DNA of 64,000 bases from Deltaproteobacteria bacterium. Lineage in GTDB: Bacteria; Myxococcota; Myxococcia; Myxococcales; 40CM-4-68-19. A program made the translations under genes and the position numbers. This document shows positions 1 to 11,043 of this stretch, in pieces (positions within the stretch are counted from its first letter, which is position 1; the number at the start of each line of letters is the position of its first letter). Where the stretch lies: contig VBLC01000034.1 of the NCBI GenBank assembly GCA_005879315.1, positions 62,001 to 126,000 of the forward strand, in the 5' to 3' direction. Under the pieces are notes generated by a model. That model searched no databases, had not been told where the DNA came from, and saw only the letters and a program-made list of their open reading frames with translations.

Positions 1-1
1 C

Positions 2-256
2 GGCACCCTCCCCATCGTCCACGCGGTGGGAGGGCTGGTCGACTCGATCAAGGAAGGGCCGGACGGGTGGGGCTTCGTCTTCACCGAGGAGAGCCCCAAG
101 GGGCTGGCGGCGGCCGTCGACCGCGCCTTGGCGCTCTTCAAGAACGGCGTGGCCTGGCAAGCGGCGATGCGCCGCGCGATGGGCCGCGACCATTCCTGGG
201 ACCGCGCCGCCGAGCAGTACGAGGCGCTCTACAAGGGCCAGCCGGCAATCGCGTAG
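2..256 (+). CDS. glgA: glycogen synthase (GlgA), C-terminal end only
   Basis: This is the last 84 codons of a gene that begins before the window. The visible protein reads through a GT-B glycosyltransferase C-terminal segment: TLPIVHAVGGLVDSI, then GWGFVFTEESPKGLAAAVDRAL and a terminal helix with HSWDRAAEQYEALY. This pattern is typical of bacterial glycogen/starch synthases (GT5), which transfer glucose from ADP-glucose to growing alpha-1,4-glucan in the cytoplasm. The TAG stop is followed after three bases by the convergent end of atpF. The catalytic N-terminal half cannot be seen, so another GT5 or GT4 enzyme is not fully excluded. Confidence 0.8.
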   Translation, partial: GTLPIVHAVGGLVDSIKEGPDGWGFVFTEESPKGLAAAVDRALALFKNGVAWQAAMRRAMGRDHSWDRAAEQYEALYKGQPAIA

Positions 257-259
257 CGG

Positions 260-769
260 TTAGACGCGCGTCTCTTTCGGCAGCTGGGAGAGATACTCCT
301 CGACCAGCTGCTTCTGCTTCTGCTGGTCCATGCTGGTCTGGACCAGCCGCCCGGCGGCGAGGATGGCGATGTCCACCGCCTGCCCGCGCAGCTCGGCGAG
401 CGCCTGCCGCTTCTCCTCGGTGATGGTCTTGCGCGCCGCCTGCAGGAGATCCTCGCTCTCCTTCTTGGCCCGCGCCAGCAGCTCGGCCTTGGCCGCTGCC
501 ACTTCCTGCTGGTTCTTGCGCACCAACTCCGCCGCCTCGGCCCGCGCCTTTTCCAAGGAGGCCCGCATTTCCGCGGCCGCGGCCTCGGCTGCCGCGCGCT
601 CGCGCTTGGCCGACTCGATGGCGTCGGCGATGGTCTTCTCGCGCGTCTCGATCATCTGGAGGATCGGCCCCCAGGCGAACTTGCCCAGCACCACCAAGAG
701 GATGACGAAGGTGACGAAGGTCCAGAAGCTGAGCGCGAAGTTGATGTCGGTGAGGCCGGCGGCGACCAT
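260..769 (-). CDS. atpF: ATP synthase F0 subunit b
   Basis: The 169-residue protein has one N-terminal membrane helix (about residues 9-30, LSFWTFVTFVILLVVLGKFAW) and then a long charged, Ala/Glu/Lys-rich coiled coil to the end. That is the build of the F0 b subunit, the peripheral stalk joining subunit a in the membrane to the delta subunit and alpha3beta3 head. The conserved WGPI motif follows the helix. It is the last gene of the F0 operon, 58 bases after atpE. Only one b-type gene is present in the operon; there is no second b' gene. Confidence 0.96.
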   Translation of the reverse strand: MVAAGLTDINFALSFWTFVTFVILLVVLGKFAWGPILQMIETREKTIADAIESAKRERAAAEAAAAEMRASLEKARAEAAELVRKNQQEVAAAKAELLARAKKESEDLLQAARKTITEEKRQALAELRGQAVDIAILAAGRLVQTSMDQQKQKQLVEEYLSQLPKETRV

Positions 770-827
770 CGATTCCTCCCAAAGGCGGGGGCCTTGTTAG
801 CAGAAAAGGCCCCCGCCCGGTACTGCG

Positions 828-1058
828 TCAGGCCTTGACCGCCAGGATGATGCACACCACTTCGGCGAAGAGCGTCACGCCCTCGATGAGCGCGGCTGCG
901 ATGATCATCGAGGTCCGGATGTCGCCGGTGGCAGCCGGCTGCCGGGCGGTTCCCTCCATCGCGGCAGCGGCCAGCCGGCCGATGCCGAAGCCGGCGCCGA
1001 GCACCGCCAGCCCGGCGCCGAGACCCGCTGCGAGATATCCGAGCGAGAACTGGTTCAT
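828..1058 (-). CDS. atpE: ATP synthase F0 subunit c (rotor ring)
   Basis: The 76-residue protein forms two membrane helices joined by the conserved polar loop (EGTARQP). Helix 1 carries the Gly/Ala-rich packing motif GAGLAVLGAGFGIG. Helix 2 carries the ion-binding carboxylate Glu59 (AALIEGVTLFAEV). The residue after Glu59 is Gly rather than the Ser/Thr usual in sodium-type rings, so proton coupling is more likely; this is inference. A second acidic residue, Glu66, lies two helical turns further in the membrane. ATG at 1058 was chosen because it directly precedes the typical c-subunit N-terminus. The 113 bases between atpB and this gene are non-coding. Confidence 0.96.
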   Translation of the reverse strand: MNQFSLGYLAAGLGAGLAVLGAGFGIGRLAAAAMEGTARQPAATGDIRTSMIIAAALIEGVTLFAEVVCIILAVKA

Positions 1059-1171
1059 TGTCTTTCCCTCCACTCCAAGAATGCCCTCAGGCCCGGCGGC
1101 GAGCTGTGGCATGTTGTCGCGGGGAGTGGACCCGAAGGCCGCCAACGGCCCAGCCCGCGTTCGTACCAACA

Positions 1172-2092
1172 TCAGTGCGCGTGCTGCGTCATCCCGATGA
1201 ACACCGCGCTCAGCATGGTGAAGACGTAGGCCTGCACCAGGCCCACGAACAGCTCGAGCATGAAGATCCCGAGCGCGAAGAGGACCGAGACCGGCGCCAC
1301 ATACACGGAAAGGAAGATGGTCAAGGCGATGAGGAAGAAGATGACGATGTGCCCCGCCACCATGTTGGCGAAGAGGCGCACCGTCAGCGCGAAAGGCTTG
1401 GTGAAGAGCCCGAGGATCTCCACCGGCAGCATGAGCGGCCACAGCCAGGCGGGAACACCAGCCGGCACCAGGTGGATCCAGTAGCCGATCACTCCCTGAG
1501 CGCGCATGCCCGCGATCTGGGTGATGGTGAAGGTGAAGAGGGCCAGCACCATGGTGACGGAGATGTTGCCGGTCGCAGTGGAGATGCCGGGGAATCCGCC
1601 GAAAGAGGGGATGGGCAGAAGTCCGCACAGGTTCATGAAGAGGATGAAGAAGAACGCCGAGCAGAGATAGGGCGTGTAGAGGTTGGCGTGCTCGCCGATG
1701 TTCTTGGCGGAGACCTCGTCGCGCACGAACAGAACGAAGGTTTCGAGCAAATTGTAGCCGCCCTTGGGGATCAGGGCGCGCTTGCGAGTCGCCAGCGCCA
1801 CGACGATGAGCAGGATGCCCGCCGCGATCCACATGTTGATGACGTGCTTGGTGATGGAGATGTCGATGTGCCGGCGGCCCAGGTAGAAATTCCAGGGCAC
1901 CACGACCTCGTCCTCGACGTGATGGAAGATGTGCCCGGCGATGTCGCCGCCCTCGTGCTCGCCCTTCGCCTCGGGCTGCTCGTGGCCGGCGGTCGCGCCG
2001 TGCTCGGTGACGGCCGGGTGGCGCGCGTCGGGCACCGGCGGAGCGCGGTGCGGCTCCTGGGCGAGTAGCAGGGCAGCGAAGAGAACCATCAT
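1172..2092 (-). CDS. atpB: ATP synthase F0 subunit a
   Basis: The protein has 306 residues, longer than most a subunits. The core has five to six membrane helices. Arg239 in LTVRLFANMVAGH is the essential arginine facing the c-ring, and the C-terminal helix carries the usual LELFVGLVQAYVF motif. Residues 1-12 resemble a signal peptide and residues 13-60 form a His/Glu/Pro-rich extension with about eight histidines, presumably periplasmic. The start ATG overlaps the atpI stop by four bases (ATGA), indicating translational coupling. A second ATG follows directly as codon 2. Confidence 0.96.
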   Translation of the reverse strand: MMVLFAALLLAQEPHRAPPVPDARHPAVTEHGATAGHEQPEAKGEHEGGDIAGHIFHHVEDEVVVPWNFYLGRRHIDISITKHVINMWIAAGILLIVVALATRKRALIPKGGYNLLETFVLFVRDEVSAKNIGEHANLYTPYLCSAFFFILFMNLCGLLPIPSFGGFPGISTATGNISVTMVLALFTFTITQIAGMRAQGVIGYWIHLVPAGVPAWLWPLMLPVEILGLFTKPFALTVRLFANMVAGHIVIFFLIALTIFLSVYVAPVSVLFALGIFMLELFVGLVQAYVFTMLSAVFIGMTQHAH

Positions 2093-2463
2093 CGGACAGC
2101 TCCCTGGGCCTGAGCGCGCACGAAGAGCACCTCTACCACCTGTGTCGCAGCGTAGAGGATAAAGAAGAAGAGGACATACGTGAGCGCGCCGTTCCCCTGC
2201 GCGCCGCTGGCGATGAGCCCGACGCCGACCAGGAGCGCGCGGCAGAGAAAGCCGATGACGAAGCCGGCGAGGACGCCGTTGAGCCCGCGGCCCTGAGCGG
2301 CGGCCAGCGCGGCGAGGCCGCAGAGTGCGCCGAGGCTCGCAGCCGCAGCTGCGAAAACTGCCGGAGTTCGCGAGGGCTCCGCGAGCGAGCCCGCGCAGCC
2401 GAGCGCCGCGGCGCAGCAGGCGGCGCTGGCGAGGGCGAAGGGCCAGAGTCGAGCTCTCTGCAT
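2089..2463 (-). CDS. atpI: AtpI-like membrane protein of the ATP synthase operon
   Basis: The 124-residue, very Ala-rich protein has four predicted membrane helices (about residues 8-25, 33-50, 60-83, 90-112). Its place between atpZ and atpB and its four-helix topology fit the AtpI family, which helps assemble the c-ring in other bacteria. Sequence conservation in the family is low, so the name rests mainly on position and topology. Its start ATG overlaps the atpZ stop by one base (TGATG), and its stop overlaps the atpB start by four bases. Confidence 0.75.
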   Translation of the reverse strand: MQRARLWPFALASAACCAAALGCAGSLAEPSRTPAVFAAAAASLGALCGLAALAAAQGRGLNGVLAGFVIGFLCRALLVGVGLIASGAQGNGALTYVLFFFILYAATQVVEVLFVRAQAQGAVR

Positions 2464-2711
2464 CACGGCGCCTTCCTCTTCCCGATGGCGGCGATGACGC
2501 GAAAGAACAGGTAGAAGCCGAGGCCGATGCCGAGCAAGGATCCGGTCACGAGCAGCCAGGGCCCGGTCCCCAGCTTGCCGTCGAGAAACCAGCCGATCAG
2601 GGTCCAGAGCGCGAGCGAGCCCGCCAGCTGCCAGCTGGCGTCGAGATAAGGTGCTGCCCGCCGGTAGGATTGAGAGGCGTCCTCGCCCTCGCCGGATTGC
2701 TTGGTTTCCAT
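2463..2711 (-). CDS. atpZ: AtpZ/AtpQ-like small F0 accessory protein
   Basis: The 82-residue protein has two membrane helices (about residues 27-45 and 52-72) separated by a short loop with GWFLDGKLGTGPW. This is the signature of the AtpZ/AtpQ (F0F1-ATPase subunit, putative Ca2+/Mg2+ transporter) family, found as the first gene of many F0 operons. The N-terminal 20 residues are hydrophilic and cytoplasmic. It is the promoter-proximal gene: a TTGACC-N17-TAAACG promoter ends only 12 bases before the ATG, so the mRNA leader should be very short or absent. Confidence 0.82.
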   Translation of the reverse strand: METKQSGEGEDASQSYRRAAPYLDASWQLAGSLALWTLIGWFLDGKLGTGPWLLVTGSLLGIGLGFYLFFRVIAAIGKRKAP

Positions 2712-2723
2712 AAAAAGCAGGGC

Positions 2724-2752
2724 CGTTTAGCACGCGTTCACGGCCTGGTCAA
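2724..2752 (-). promoter_or_regulatory. putative sigma-70 promoter of the F0 operon (atpZIBEF)
   Basis: On the minus strand the sequence reads TTGACC (2752-2747), 17 bases, then TAAACG (2729-2724), with TGC directly before the -10 box as in an extended -10 promoter. The predicted transcription start would be near 2717, about six bases before the atpZ ATG. The F1 operon has the same arrangement at 18659-18687. This is a motif match only. Confidence 0.5.
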
Positions 2753-2798
2753 TGCGGCGGAACGGACGCTATCGGCCGCGTGTTATCGTGGGGCAACC

Positions 2799-3215
2799 AT
2801 GCTGCGGCCTGCCAACAGCCTGCTCAATTCCTCGCGCGCGACGCAGCGGGCGAACATCAACGCCGAACGGCTCAAGATCTTTGGCCACATCGCGCGCGCG
2901 CTGAAGGGCCTCGTCAACGACGTGGCGGGAACGGCGCTCGATCTCGTCCTGCTCTGCACGCTGCCGCTCGCCTATCTGGTCGGCAGCTACCTGGTGCTCG
3001 ATCTGCCGGCGCGCTGGGTGGTGCATCGCCAATCCGCGACCGGCACCGCGGCGCTGATCTTCCTCGCCGCGCTTGCGGTCTCGATCGTTTCGCTGGTGCG
3101 CTTCGCCAAGGGAGCCGAACCCATCGCGCCGGTGCGGCCGCGCTTCGCCAAGACGATGCTCGCCTTGAGCTGGCTTCTGGCGTTGCTCTGCACCGTCGGC
3201 GACGTCGTCTCCTAG
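2799..3215 (+). CDS. small membrane protein of unknown function
   Basis: I do not recognise this 138-residue protein. It has a hydrophilic N-terminus rich in Arg and Asn, then three likely membrane helices (about residues 44-66, 80-100, 120-136), with the short segment PVRPRFAKT between the second and third. It is divergent from the F0 operon and shares an 87-base intergenic region with it. It ends head to head with hemL, the two stop codons lying side by side (3213-3218). The ATG at 2799 is preferred because the longer open frame upstream lies antisense to atpI and atpZ. Confidence 0.6.
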   Translation: MLRPANSLLNSSRATQRANINAERLKIFGHIARALKGLVNDVAGTALDLVLLCTLPLAYLVGSYLVLDLPARWVVHRQSATGTAALIFLAALAVSIVSLVRFAKGAEPIAPVRPRFAKTMLALSWLLALLCTVGDVVS

Positions 3216-4493
3216 CTAGAGCGCGGCGCGAAAGGCTGCGGCGGTGGCCTCGATGTCCGCGGCCGTGTGCTCGCTGGAGAGAAAGGCCGACTCGAACTGG
3301 CTGGGCGGCAGATAGACTCCCCGCTCGAGCAGGGCGCGGTGCACGCGGCCGAAGCGCGCCGTGTCCGCTCTCTTCGCACTCGGGTAATCGAACACTTCGT
3401 CCTCGGCAAAGAAGCAGGTCCACATCGATCCGGCCTGGTTCAGCTGCGCCGTCACCTTCGCGCGGCGGCATTGTTCGCGCAGCTGCTCGCAGAGGTCGGA
3501 GGTCATGCGCTCGACGGCCTCGGTGAACCCGGGCTCCGCGACCAGATCGAGCATGGCGATCCCGGCTGCCATCGCCAGTGGATTGCCGCTCAATGTCCCC
3601 GCCTGGTAGACGGGCCCCTCGGGCGCGACCTGCGCCATGATCTCCTCGCGGCCTCCGTAGATGCCGATGGGAAGGCCGCCGCCGACCACCTTGCCCAGGC
3701 AGGTCAGGTCGGGCTCGATGCCGAACTTCTGCTGCGCCCCGCCGCGCGCGACGCGAAAACCGGTCATCACTTCATCGAAGACCAGCAGCGCCCCTGCTCT
3801 CCGGGTCTCCTCGCGCAGCGCCTGGTGGAAGCCGGGGCGCGGCAAAAGCACGCCCATGTTCCCCACGACGGGCTCGACGATGGCGCAGGCGGTCTCGCGC
3901 CCGAGCGGGCCGCGGAAGTGCGCCCGCACGGCCTCGCTGTCGTTGAACGGCAGGACCGTCGTCAACGCCGCCAGCGCCGCGGGCACGCCGGGCGAGTCGG
4001 GCAGGCCGAGCGTCTCCACCCCCGAGCCGGCCCGGACCAACAGCGCATCGGTCGCGCCGTGGAAGCAGCCCTCGAACTTCACCACCCGCTCGCGCCTGGT
4101 GAACCCGCGCGCCACGCGCAAAGCGCTCTGCGTCGCCTCCGTGCCGGAGGAGACGAAGCGCAGCCTGCGCATCGAGGGCAGGAGCGCGCGCACCTTCTCG
4201 GCGAGCGCGCTCTCGCGCGCAGTCGGCGCGCCGAAGGAGGTGCCCAGCGCCGCCGCCGCGCTGACCGCGGCGACGATGCGCGGATGCGCGTGCCCGGCGA
4301 GGAGCGGCCCCCAGGAGAGGGCGTAATCGAGATACGCGTTCCCGTCCTCGTCGTAGAGGCGCGCGCCCGATCCGCGAGCGATGAAGATCGGCTCCCCGCC
4401 CACGCTCTTGAAGGCGCGGACCGGGCTGTTGACGCCTCCCGGAAAGAGGTTCTTCGCTCGCGCGAACTCGCGCCGGGAGGCGTCCAGTTTCAA
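3216..4493 (-). CDS. hemL: glutamate-1-semialdehyde 2,1-aminomutase
   Basis: The 425-residue enzyme is a class III PLP-dependent aminotransferase that turns glutamate-1-semialdehyde into 5-aminolevulinate, the second step of the C5 route to haem and other tetrapyrroles. Diagnostic features are the N-terminal [28 protein letters not shown], the cofactor Asp in [10 protein letters not shown], the Schiff-base Lys in [11 protein letters not shown] and the [16 protein letters not shown] segment. Length is normal for the family. It is followed after four bases by a co-directional lipoprotein gene lying upstream; no other hem genes are in the window. Confidence 0.96.
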   Translation of the reverse strand: MKLDASRREFARAKNLFPGGVNSPVRAFKSVGGEPIFIARGSGARLYDEDGNAYLDYALSWGPLLAGHAHPRIVAAVSAAAALGTSFGAPTARESALAEKVRALLPSMRRLRFVSSGTEATQSALRVARGFTRRERVVKFEGCFHGATDALLVRAGSGVETLGLPDSPGVPAALAALTTVLPFNDSEAVRAHFRGPLGRETACAIVEPVVGNMGVLLPRPGFHQALREETRRAGALLVFDEVMTGFRVARGGAQQKFGIEPDLTCLGKVVGGGLPIGIYGGREEIMAQVAPEGPVYQAGTLSGNPLAMAAGIAMLDLVAEPGFTEAVERMTSDLCEQLREQCRRAKVTAQLNQAGSMWTCFFAEDEVFDYPSAKRADTARFGRVHRALLERGVYLPPSQFESAFLSSEHTAADIEATAAAFRAAL

Positions 4494-4497
4494 GGGC

Positions 4498-5289
4498 TTA
4501 CTTGCTGCCCAGCTCGCTCTTCGCGTCCGAGCCGTAGGCGGCGAGCTGCAGGTCCCACTGTTCCTTCTCCCCCTGGCCGGCCTTGAGCAGCTGGCGCACG
4601 GTGCCGCCGGGGACCTTGGTGTCGAGCCACCATTCGTGCGTGCCGTCGACTCCGCCGAAGACCACGTGCTTGGCGCGGAAGGTGCCGGCGGGGACGGTGA
4701 CCTTCTCCATGCCTTTGGTGGCGCCGTCGACGCTGTCCTGGGAGAGCTTCTGCGCCGGATGGTAGTAGGTGGCCTCGTCGACCGGCATCTCCTTGCCCTC
4801 GGGATCGTCGGGGAACTTGGCGCGCATCCGGACGAACCGCTGCTCTTTCTTGTCGAGCAGCCCCTCGAGGACGATGGTCTTCTCCTCGTCGTCGGTCCAC
4901 TTCACCTTCCACCACTGCCGGCCCTTGGCATCGTCGCCGATGTAGGCCCGCTCCAGCTTGATGGTCTTGCTGTCCTGGCCCTGGCCGGTCCAGCGAGTGT
5001 ACTGGCCCGCCTTGTAGGGGACCGGGGCGATCTCGTATCCGCCCGAGGCGAAGGCGTAGGTGAAGATCACGCTCATGTACATGTTCAGGAAGGCGGGATT
5101 CATCGCCGCCAGGCCCACGCCGCCGTGCTGACCGGCAGGCATGCCGGCCGTGACGTTCGAGGCGGCGCGCTCGCCGACCGCAGAGCCGACCGTGGTGCCG
5201 GCCGATTCCGAAGCGCCGGAGAGGAACGAGTTGAAGAAGCTGCAGCCCGTCGACGCGGCGAGCAGCAGGGCGATGGCGAGCTTGCGCAT
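4498..5289 (-). CDS. putative lipoprotein of unknown function
   Basis: The 263-residue protein starts with a signal peptide ([16 protein letters not shown]) whose Cys16 fits a lipidation site, although the -3 residue is Ser rather than Leu. The segment after it is Gly/Ser-rich with a short hydrophobic stretch (about residues 60-85). The rest is beta-rich, with Trp-containing repeats such as [11 protein letters not shown] and [14 protein letters not shown], suggesting an exported beta-sandwich protein. I cannot assign a family. It lies directly upstream of hemL on the same strand with a four-base gap, so the two may be cotranscribed. Confidence 0.6.
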   Translation of the reverse strand: MRKLAIALLLAASTGCSFFNSFLSGASESAGTTVGSAVGERAASNVTAGMPAGQHGGVGLAAMNPAFLNMYMSVIFTYAFASGGYEIAPVPYKAGQYTRWTGQGQDSKTIKLERAYIGDDAKGRQWWKVKWTDDEEKTIVLEGLLDKKEQRFVRMRAKFPDDPEGKEMPVDEATYYHPAQKLSQDSVDGATKGMEKVTVPAGTFRAKHVVFGGVDGTHEWWLDTKVPGGTVRQLLKAGQGEKEQWDLQLAAYGSDAKSELGSK

Positions 5290-5368
5290 GGAATGACCCC
5301 CCGAGAAGTGAGCGCGCAGGTTCCCCGGCGAGCAGGGGAACTGTCAAGGCGAGCAGGTGGGAGGGACC

Positions 5369-6223
5369 TTAGCGCTGCGTGGCGCGGCGCTGCGCGTAGC
5401 CGCGGTCCCAGACGGCGGAGTAGTTGTGCGGATTGACCGCGCGAGACCGGTCGAGCCGGCGCTCCGCCCGTTCGAGCGCGAACTGCACCGCGTCGGGCGA
5501 GTCGTGCCGCGCCAGCGCCGCCGTATAGGCTTTGACGGCCCCCTCGTCCTCGCCCAGCTCCGCCAGGCAGTTGCCCTTCTCGTAGAGCGCCTCGGCCGCC
5601 TTCTGCGTGCCGTGGTACTTGCGCTCCACCTTGTCGTAGGCGGCGATGGCGTCTGCGTGGCGTCCGGAGAGGTGATAGCTGGAAGCGGAGAGGAGCGCTG
5701 CGGCTGCGGCGAGCTTCGAATCGGGCCAGCGGCTCATCAACTCAGCGGCGGCGGCGCGGCCCTCGTGGAACTCTCCGCGATCGACGAGCGCCCGGGCGAT
5801 CTTCAGCTGCGCCGCATCTGCGCCGGGTCGATCGGGCGCCGTGGCGACTTGATCGCGCCAGGCTTCGAGCGCGCCGCGGACATCGCCGATGCGCATGTCC
5901 AGGTCGCCCAGGCGCACGCGCGCCTCCCACGACTCGGGGGCGGTGGGGTACAGCTTGACGAGCTCCCGGTACTCGTGCGCGGCGCAGCGCGGGTCGTCGA
6001 GATAGACCGCGCAGAGATCGCCGGCCAGCTTGTGCGCTCCGCGGCGGACCAGGTCGAGCCGCTCGGTGCGCTCGTCGCCGATGGCGAGCAACACCGCGCG
6101 CGCCTCGAGGAGCGCCGCATGATGATGTCCGGAGAGAGCGAGATCGCGGGCCTGTTCGAGCCGCGATGCAGGGCCGCCGCAGGCGACCACCAACAAGGCG
6201 CAGAATCCGAGGAGAGTTCTCAC
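5369..6223 (-). CDS. TPR-repeat lipoprotein
   Basis: The 284-residue protein has a good lipoprotein signal (LLGFCALLVVAC, Cys15) and then consists of helical repeats. At least four TPR-like units are visible between about residues 80 and 250, for example SWEARVRLGDLDMRIGDVRG and AAEALYEKGNCLAELGEDEG. Such lipoproteins usually act as adaptors in the periplasm or at the outer membrane, resembling BamD and YbgF repeats, but no specific role can be assigned. It stands between gyrA and the lipoprotein gene at 4498-5289, all on the minus strand with 63-79 base gaps. Confidence 0.65.
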   Translation of the reverse strand: MRTLLGFCALLVVACGGPASRLEQARDLALSGHHHAALLEARAVLLAIGDERTERLDLVRRGAHKLAGDLCAVYLDDPRCAAHEYRELVKLYPTAPESWEARVRLGDLDMRIGDVRGALEAWRDQVATAPDRPGADAAQLKIARALVDRGEFHEGRAAAAELMSRWPDSKLAAAAALLSASSYHLSGRHADAIAAYDKVERKYHGTQKAAEALYEKGNCLAELGEDEGAVKAYTAALARHDSPDAVQFALERAERRLDRSRAVNPHNYSAVWDRGYAQRRATQR

Positions 6224-6286
6224 GGATCATCGCGTACCATCCTCGGCAGAGGTCCGCAACGGAGCATTGGTGCTCTGGGGTAGGGC

Positions 6287-8962
<2,676 letters not shown>

Positions 8963-9093
8963 TCTTTTTCGCCTCTTCGGGGAGGCGGTTTTCTACCGTT
9001 TCGGGGCGGCTTTCGCCAGTTGAAAAGAGGCCGGTCTTCACTCGTGAAATCGCGGCTGAGCCCCTGCCAGGTTGGTTCCAGTAGACTGCTTCG

Positions 9094-10554
9094 GTGCGGA
9101 GACAGATCTGGCTCGCCGCGGCCTGCGGGGCGGCCCTGGCGCTGGTGTGCGAGTCGGGCGTGCCGGGGCTCGTCGATCCCGACGGGTTCTCGCATCTCGC
9201 TTACGCGCGCCGGCTCTGGCAGAGCGGATTCTCGCTGCGCGGCCATCCTTTCCTGCCGTACACGATCCTCGGGCAATCGAACGTCGATCTCTGGCTCGGC
9301 TTCCACTGGCTGCTGGTGCCTTTCACGGCGCTCTCCGATCTCTGGGGCGCGCGCTTGGCGGGGGCGTGCATCGCCGCCTGCGCAACGGCCGGCCTCGCTC
9401 TCGCGCTGCGGCGCGTGGGTGGCCCCTGGCTCCTTTCGCTTGCGCCCTGGGGAGTCTCGCTCCTCTTCGCGGAGCGCGGCTGCAATGCGCGGCCGGCGCA
9501 TCTGACGATCCCGCTCGTTCTCGCGGAGCTGCTCGCCGGCGCGGGCCTCGTGCATCCGGGATGGGCGCTCGGCGCTGCCTTCGCTCATGGACTGCTGCAT
9601 CTTTCCGCGCCGCTCTCGCCGCTGTTCGCGCTTTTGGGTCTCGCCGGAGCGCGCCTCGCGCGCGACAAGGGATCGCCGCGCGCGCTGCTCTGGAGCATCG
9701 CCGGCCTCGCGCTCGCGCTCCTCGTCCGGCCCGACCGCGCCCTGTATCCGGCGCTCGCGGCGCTGATCAGCACGACGGCACTCTCGGCCCGGCTGCCGCA
9801 CACCGGCGCCGAGCTGCTCTTCGGTGGTCCTCTCTTTTTTCTGGGTCAAACCTGGCCGGCCCTCGCGCTGCTCGCTTTCGCTCTCTGGCGGATGCGAGGC
9901 GAGCCGTGGCGAATTCCGGCGCGCAGCGCGGCGCTGATCGGCGCGGCCGCGGGCGCGCTCTTGTGCATCGGCAACCTGCGCTTCGTCGACTACTGCGTTC
10001 CGCTGATGGTTCTCGCAGTGGGCGCCTTCTGGCGCAGAACGCTCCTGCCCGCCGCACCTCTGGCCCTGCTCTTCGCCTTGCATCTGCCGCAGATCTGGCG
10101 AGACGGCAGCGCGTACATCGATCCGCCCGAGACCTACGCGCGCATCGCCCGGGCGGTCCGCGCGCGCGTGCCGCCGGGAGAGCTGATTTTCACCGACGAT
10201 CCGTTCGTCACCGAGGTCTTTCTCTCGGTGCTCCCCGAGTACCGATACATCGTCGCCTACGACCCGGGCTTGCTCTGGCTCGCCTCACCGCCGCTCTTCT
10301 GGCTCTGGCATCACGGCGCGACCGAGGCGATCGAGTGCGCATCGCGCGACTGCCCGCCGCAGCCGGCCTCGGGCGCAGCCGCCGCCCGCGTGCTGGGCGA
10401 GTTCAGGACGCGTTGGGCGATCACTTCCATGCCCCGCGGCCGGCGTTCGATGCAGGAGGTGATGGCCGGCGACGGGGAGCGCTTCACCTTCGTGGCGCTC
10501 GCGCCTGGCAGCGCCTACGGCCTCTATTTCTTCGAGCTGCGGGGAAAGCGGTAG
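9094..10554 (+). CDS. polytopic membrane protein, possible GT-C glycosyltransferase
   Basis: The 486-residue protein has about ten membrane helices in the first 340 residues and a soluble C-terminal domain of roughly 140 residues. The first loop after helix 1 contains DPDGFSHLAYARRLWQSG, an acidic D-x-D site followed by an amphipathic helix. This resembles the catalytic loop of GT-C enzymes that use lipid-linked sugars (STT3/PMT-like). Function is inferred from that loop and the topology only. Translation begins at GTG 9094, the first possible start after divergent gyrA. A second membrane-protein gene follows after nine bases. Confidence 0.6.
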   Translation: MRRQIWLAAACGAALALVCESGVPGLVDPDGFSHLAYARRLWQSGFSLRGHPFLPYTILGQSNVDLWLGFHWLLVPFTALSDLWGARLAGACIAACATAGLALALRRVGGPWLLSLAPWGVSLLFAERGCNARPAHLTIPLVLAELLAGAGLVHPGWALGAAFAHGLLHLSAPLSPLFALLGLAGARLARDKGSPRALLWSIAGLALALLVRPDRALYPALAALISTTALSARLPHTGAELLFGGPLFFLGQTWPALALLAFALWRMRGEPWRIPARSAALIGAAAGALLCIGNLRFVDYCVPLMVLAVGAFWRRTLLPAAPLALLFALHLPQIWRDGSAYIDPPETYARIARAVRARVPPGELIFTDDPFVTEVFLSVLPEYRYIVAYDPGLLWLASPPLFWLWHHGATEAIECASRDCPPQPASGAAAARVLGEFRTRWAITSMPRGRRSMQEVMAGDGERFTFVALAPGSAYGLYFFELRGKR

Positions 10555-10563
10555 AATCGCTCC

Positions 10564-11043
10564 ATGCCCAACGTCGACATCGGGAAACAGGCGCTCGAGG
10601 CAACCGATCTGGAAGAGGCCAAGGCGCTCATCCGCGAACGGCGGCTGCGAGGCGCCGGAGGGACGCCGGGAGGGATCGGCACCTTCTTCTCCGGCCTCGC
10701 CCTGGCGGTATTGGGCGGATACCTGGTGCTGAACCAAGTGCAGGTCTCGTCGTCGTTCGGCTTCTTCGGGATGTGGGGCATGGGCAGGCAGGCGGGGTTC
10801 GGGTTGACGATGCTGCCGCTGCTGATCGGCATCGGCGTGCTCTTCTTCGACGGCAAGAGCAAGATCGGCTGGATCCTCTCCGCGGGCGGCCTCTTGACCA
10901 TCCTCGCCGCGGTCCTGATGAGCCTCTCCATCCACTGGTCGCAGACCAGCCTCTTCAACACTTTGCTCATGTTCGGCATGCTCGCCGGCGGCCTCGGGCT
11001 GATCGCCCGCTCGCTCCGCCCATACCCGTCCGAAGAGCCCTAG
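10564..11043 (+). CDS. small four-helix membrane protein, unknown function
   Basis: The 159-residue protein has a charged N-terminal helix (residues 5-30, EATDLEEAKALIRERRLRG) and four membrane helices (about residues 38-57, 75-93, 98-118, 126-147). I do not recognise a family. It lies nine bases after the GT-C-like gene and is probably cotranscribed with it. Its stop codon overlaps the stop codon of the convergent gene in the sequence CTAG (11040-11043). Confidence 0.6.
   Translation: MPNVDIGKQALEATDLEEAKALIRERRLRGAGGTPGGIGTFFSGLALAVLGGYLVLNQVQVSSSFGFFGMWGMGRQAGFGLTMLPLLIGIGVLFFDGKSKIGWILSAGGLLTILAAVLMSLSIHWSQTSLFNTLLMFGMLAGGLGLIARSLRPYPSEEP

Noticed and set aside
881-890. Sodium-binding signature in the c subunit
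   Set aside because: The residue after the ion-binding Glu is Gly and no Gln is found in helix 1 at the place used by sodium-type rings.
1058-2068. Long plus-strand open frame opposite atpB and atpE
   Set aside because: It is the antisense shadow of well-conserved ATP synthase genes; the translation is Arg/Glu/His-rich with no domain.
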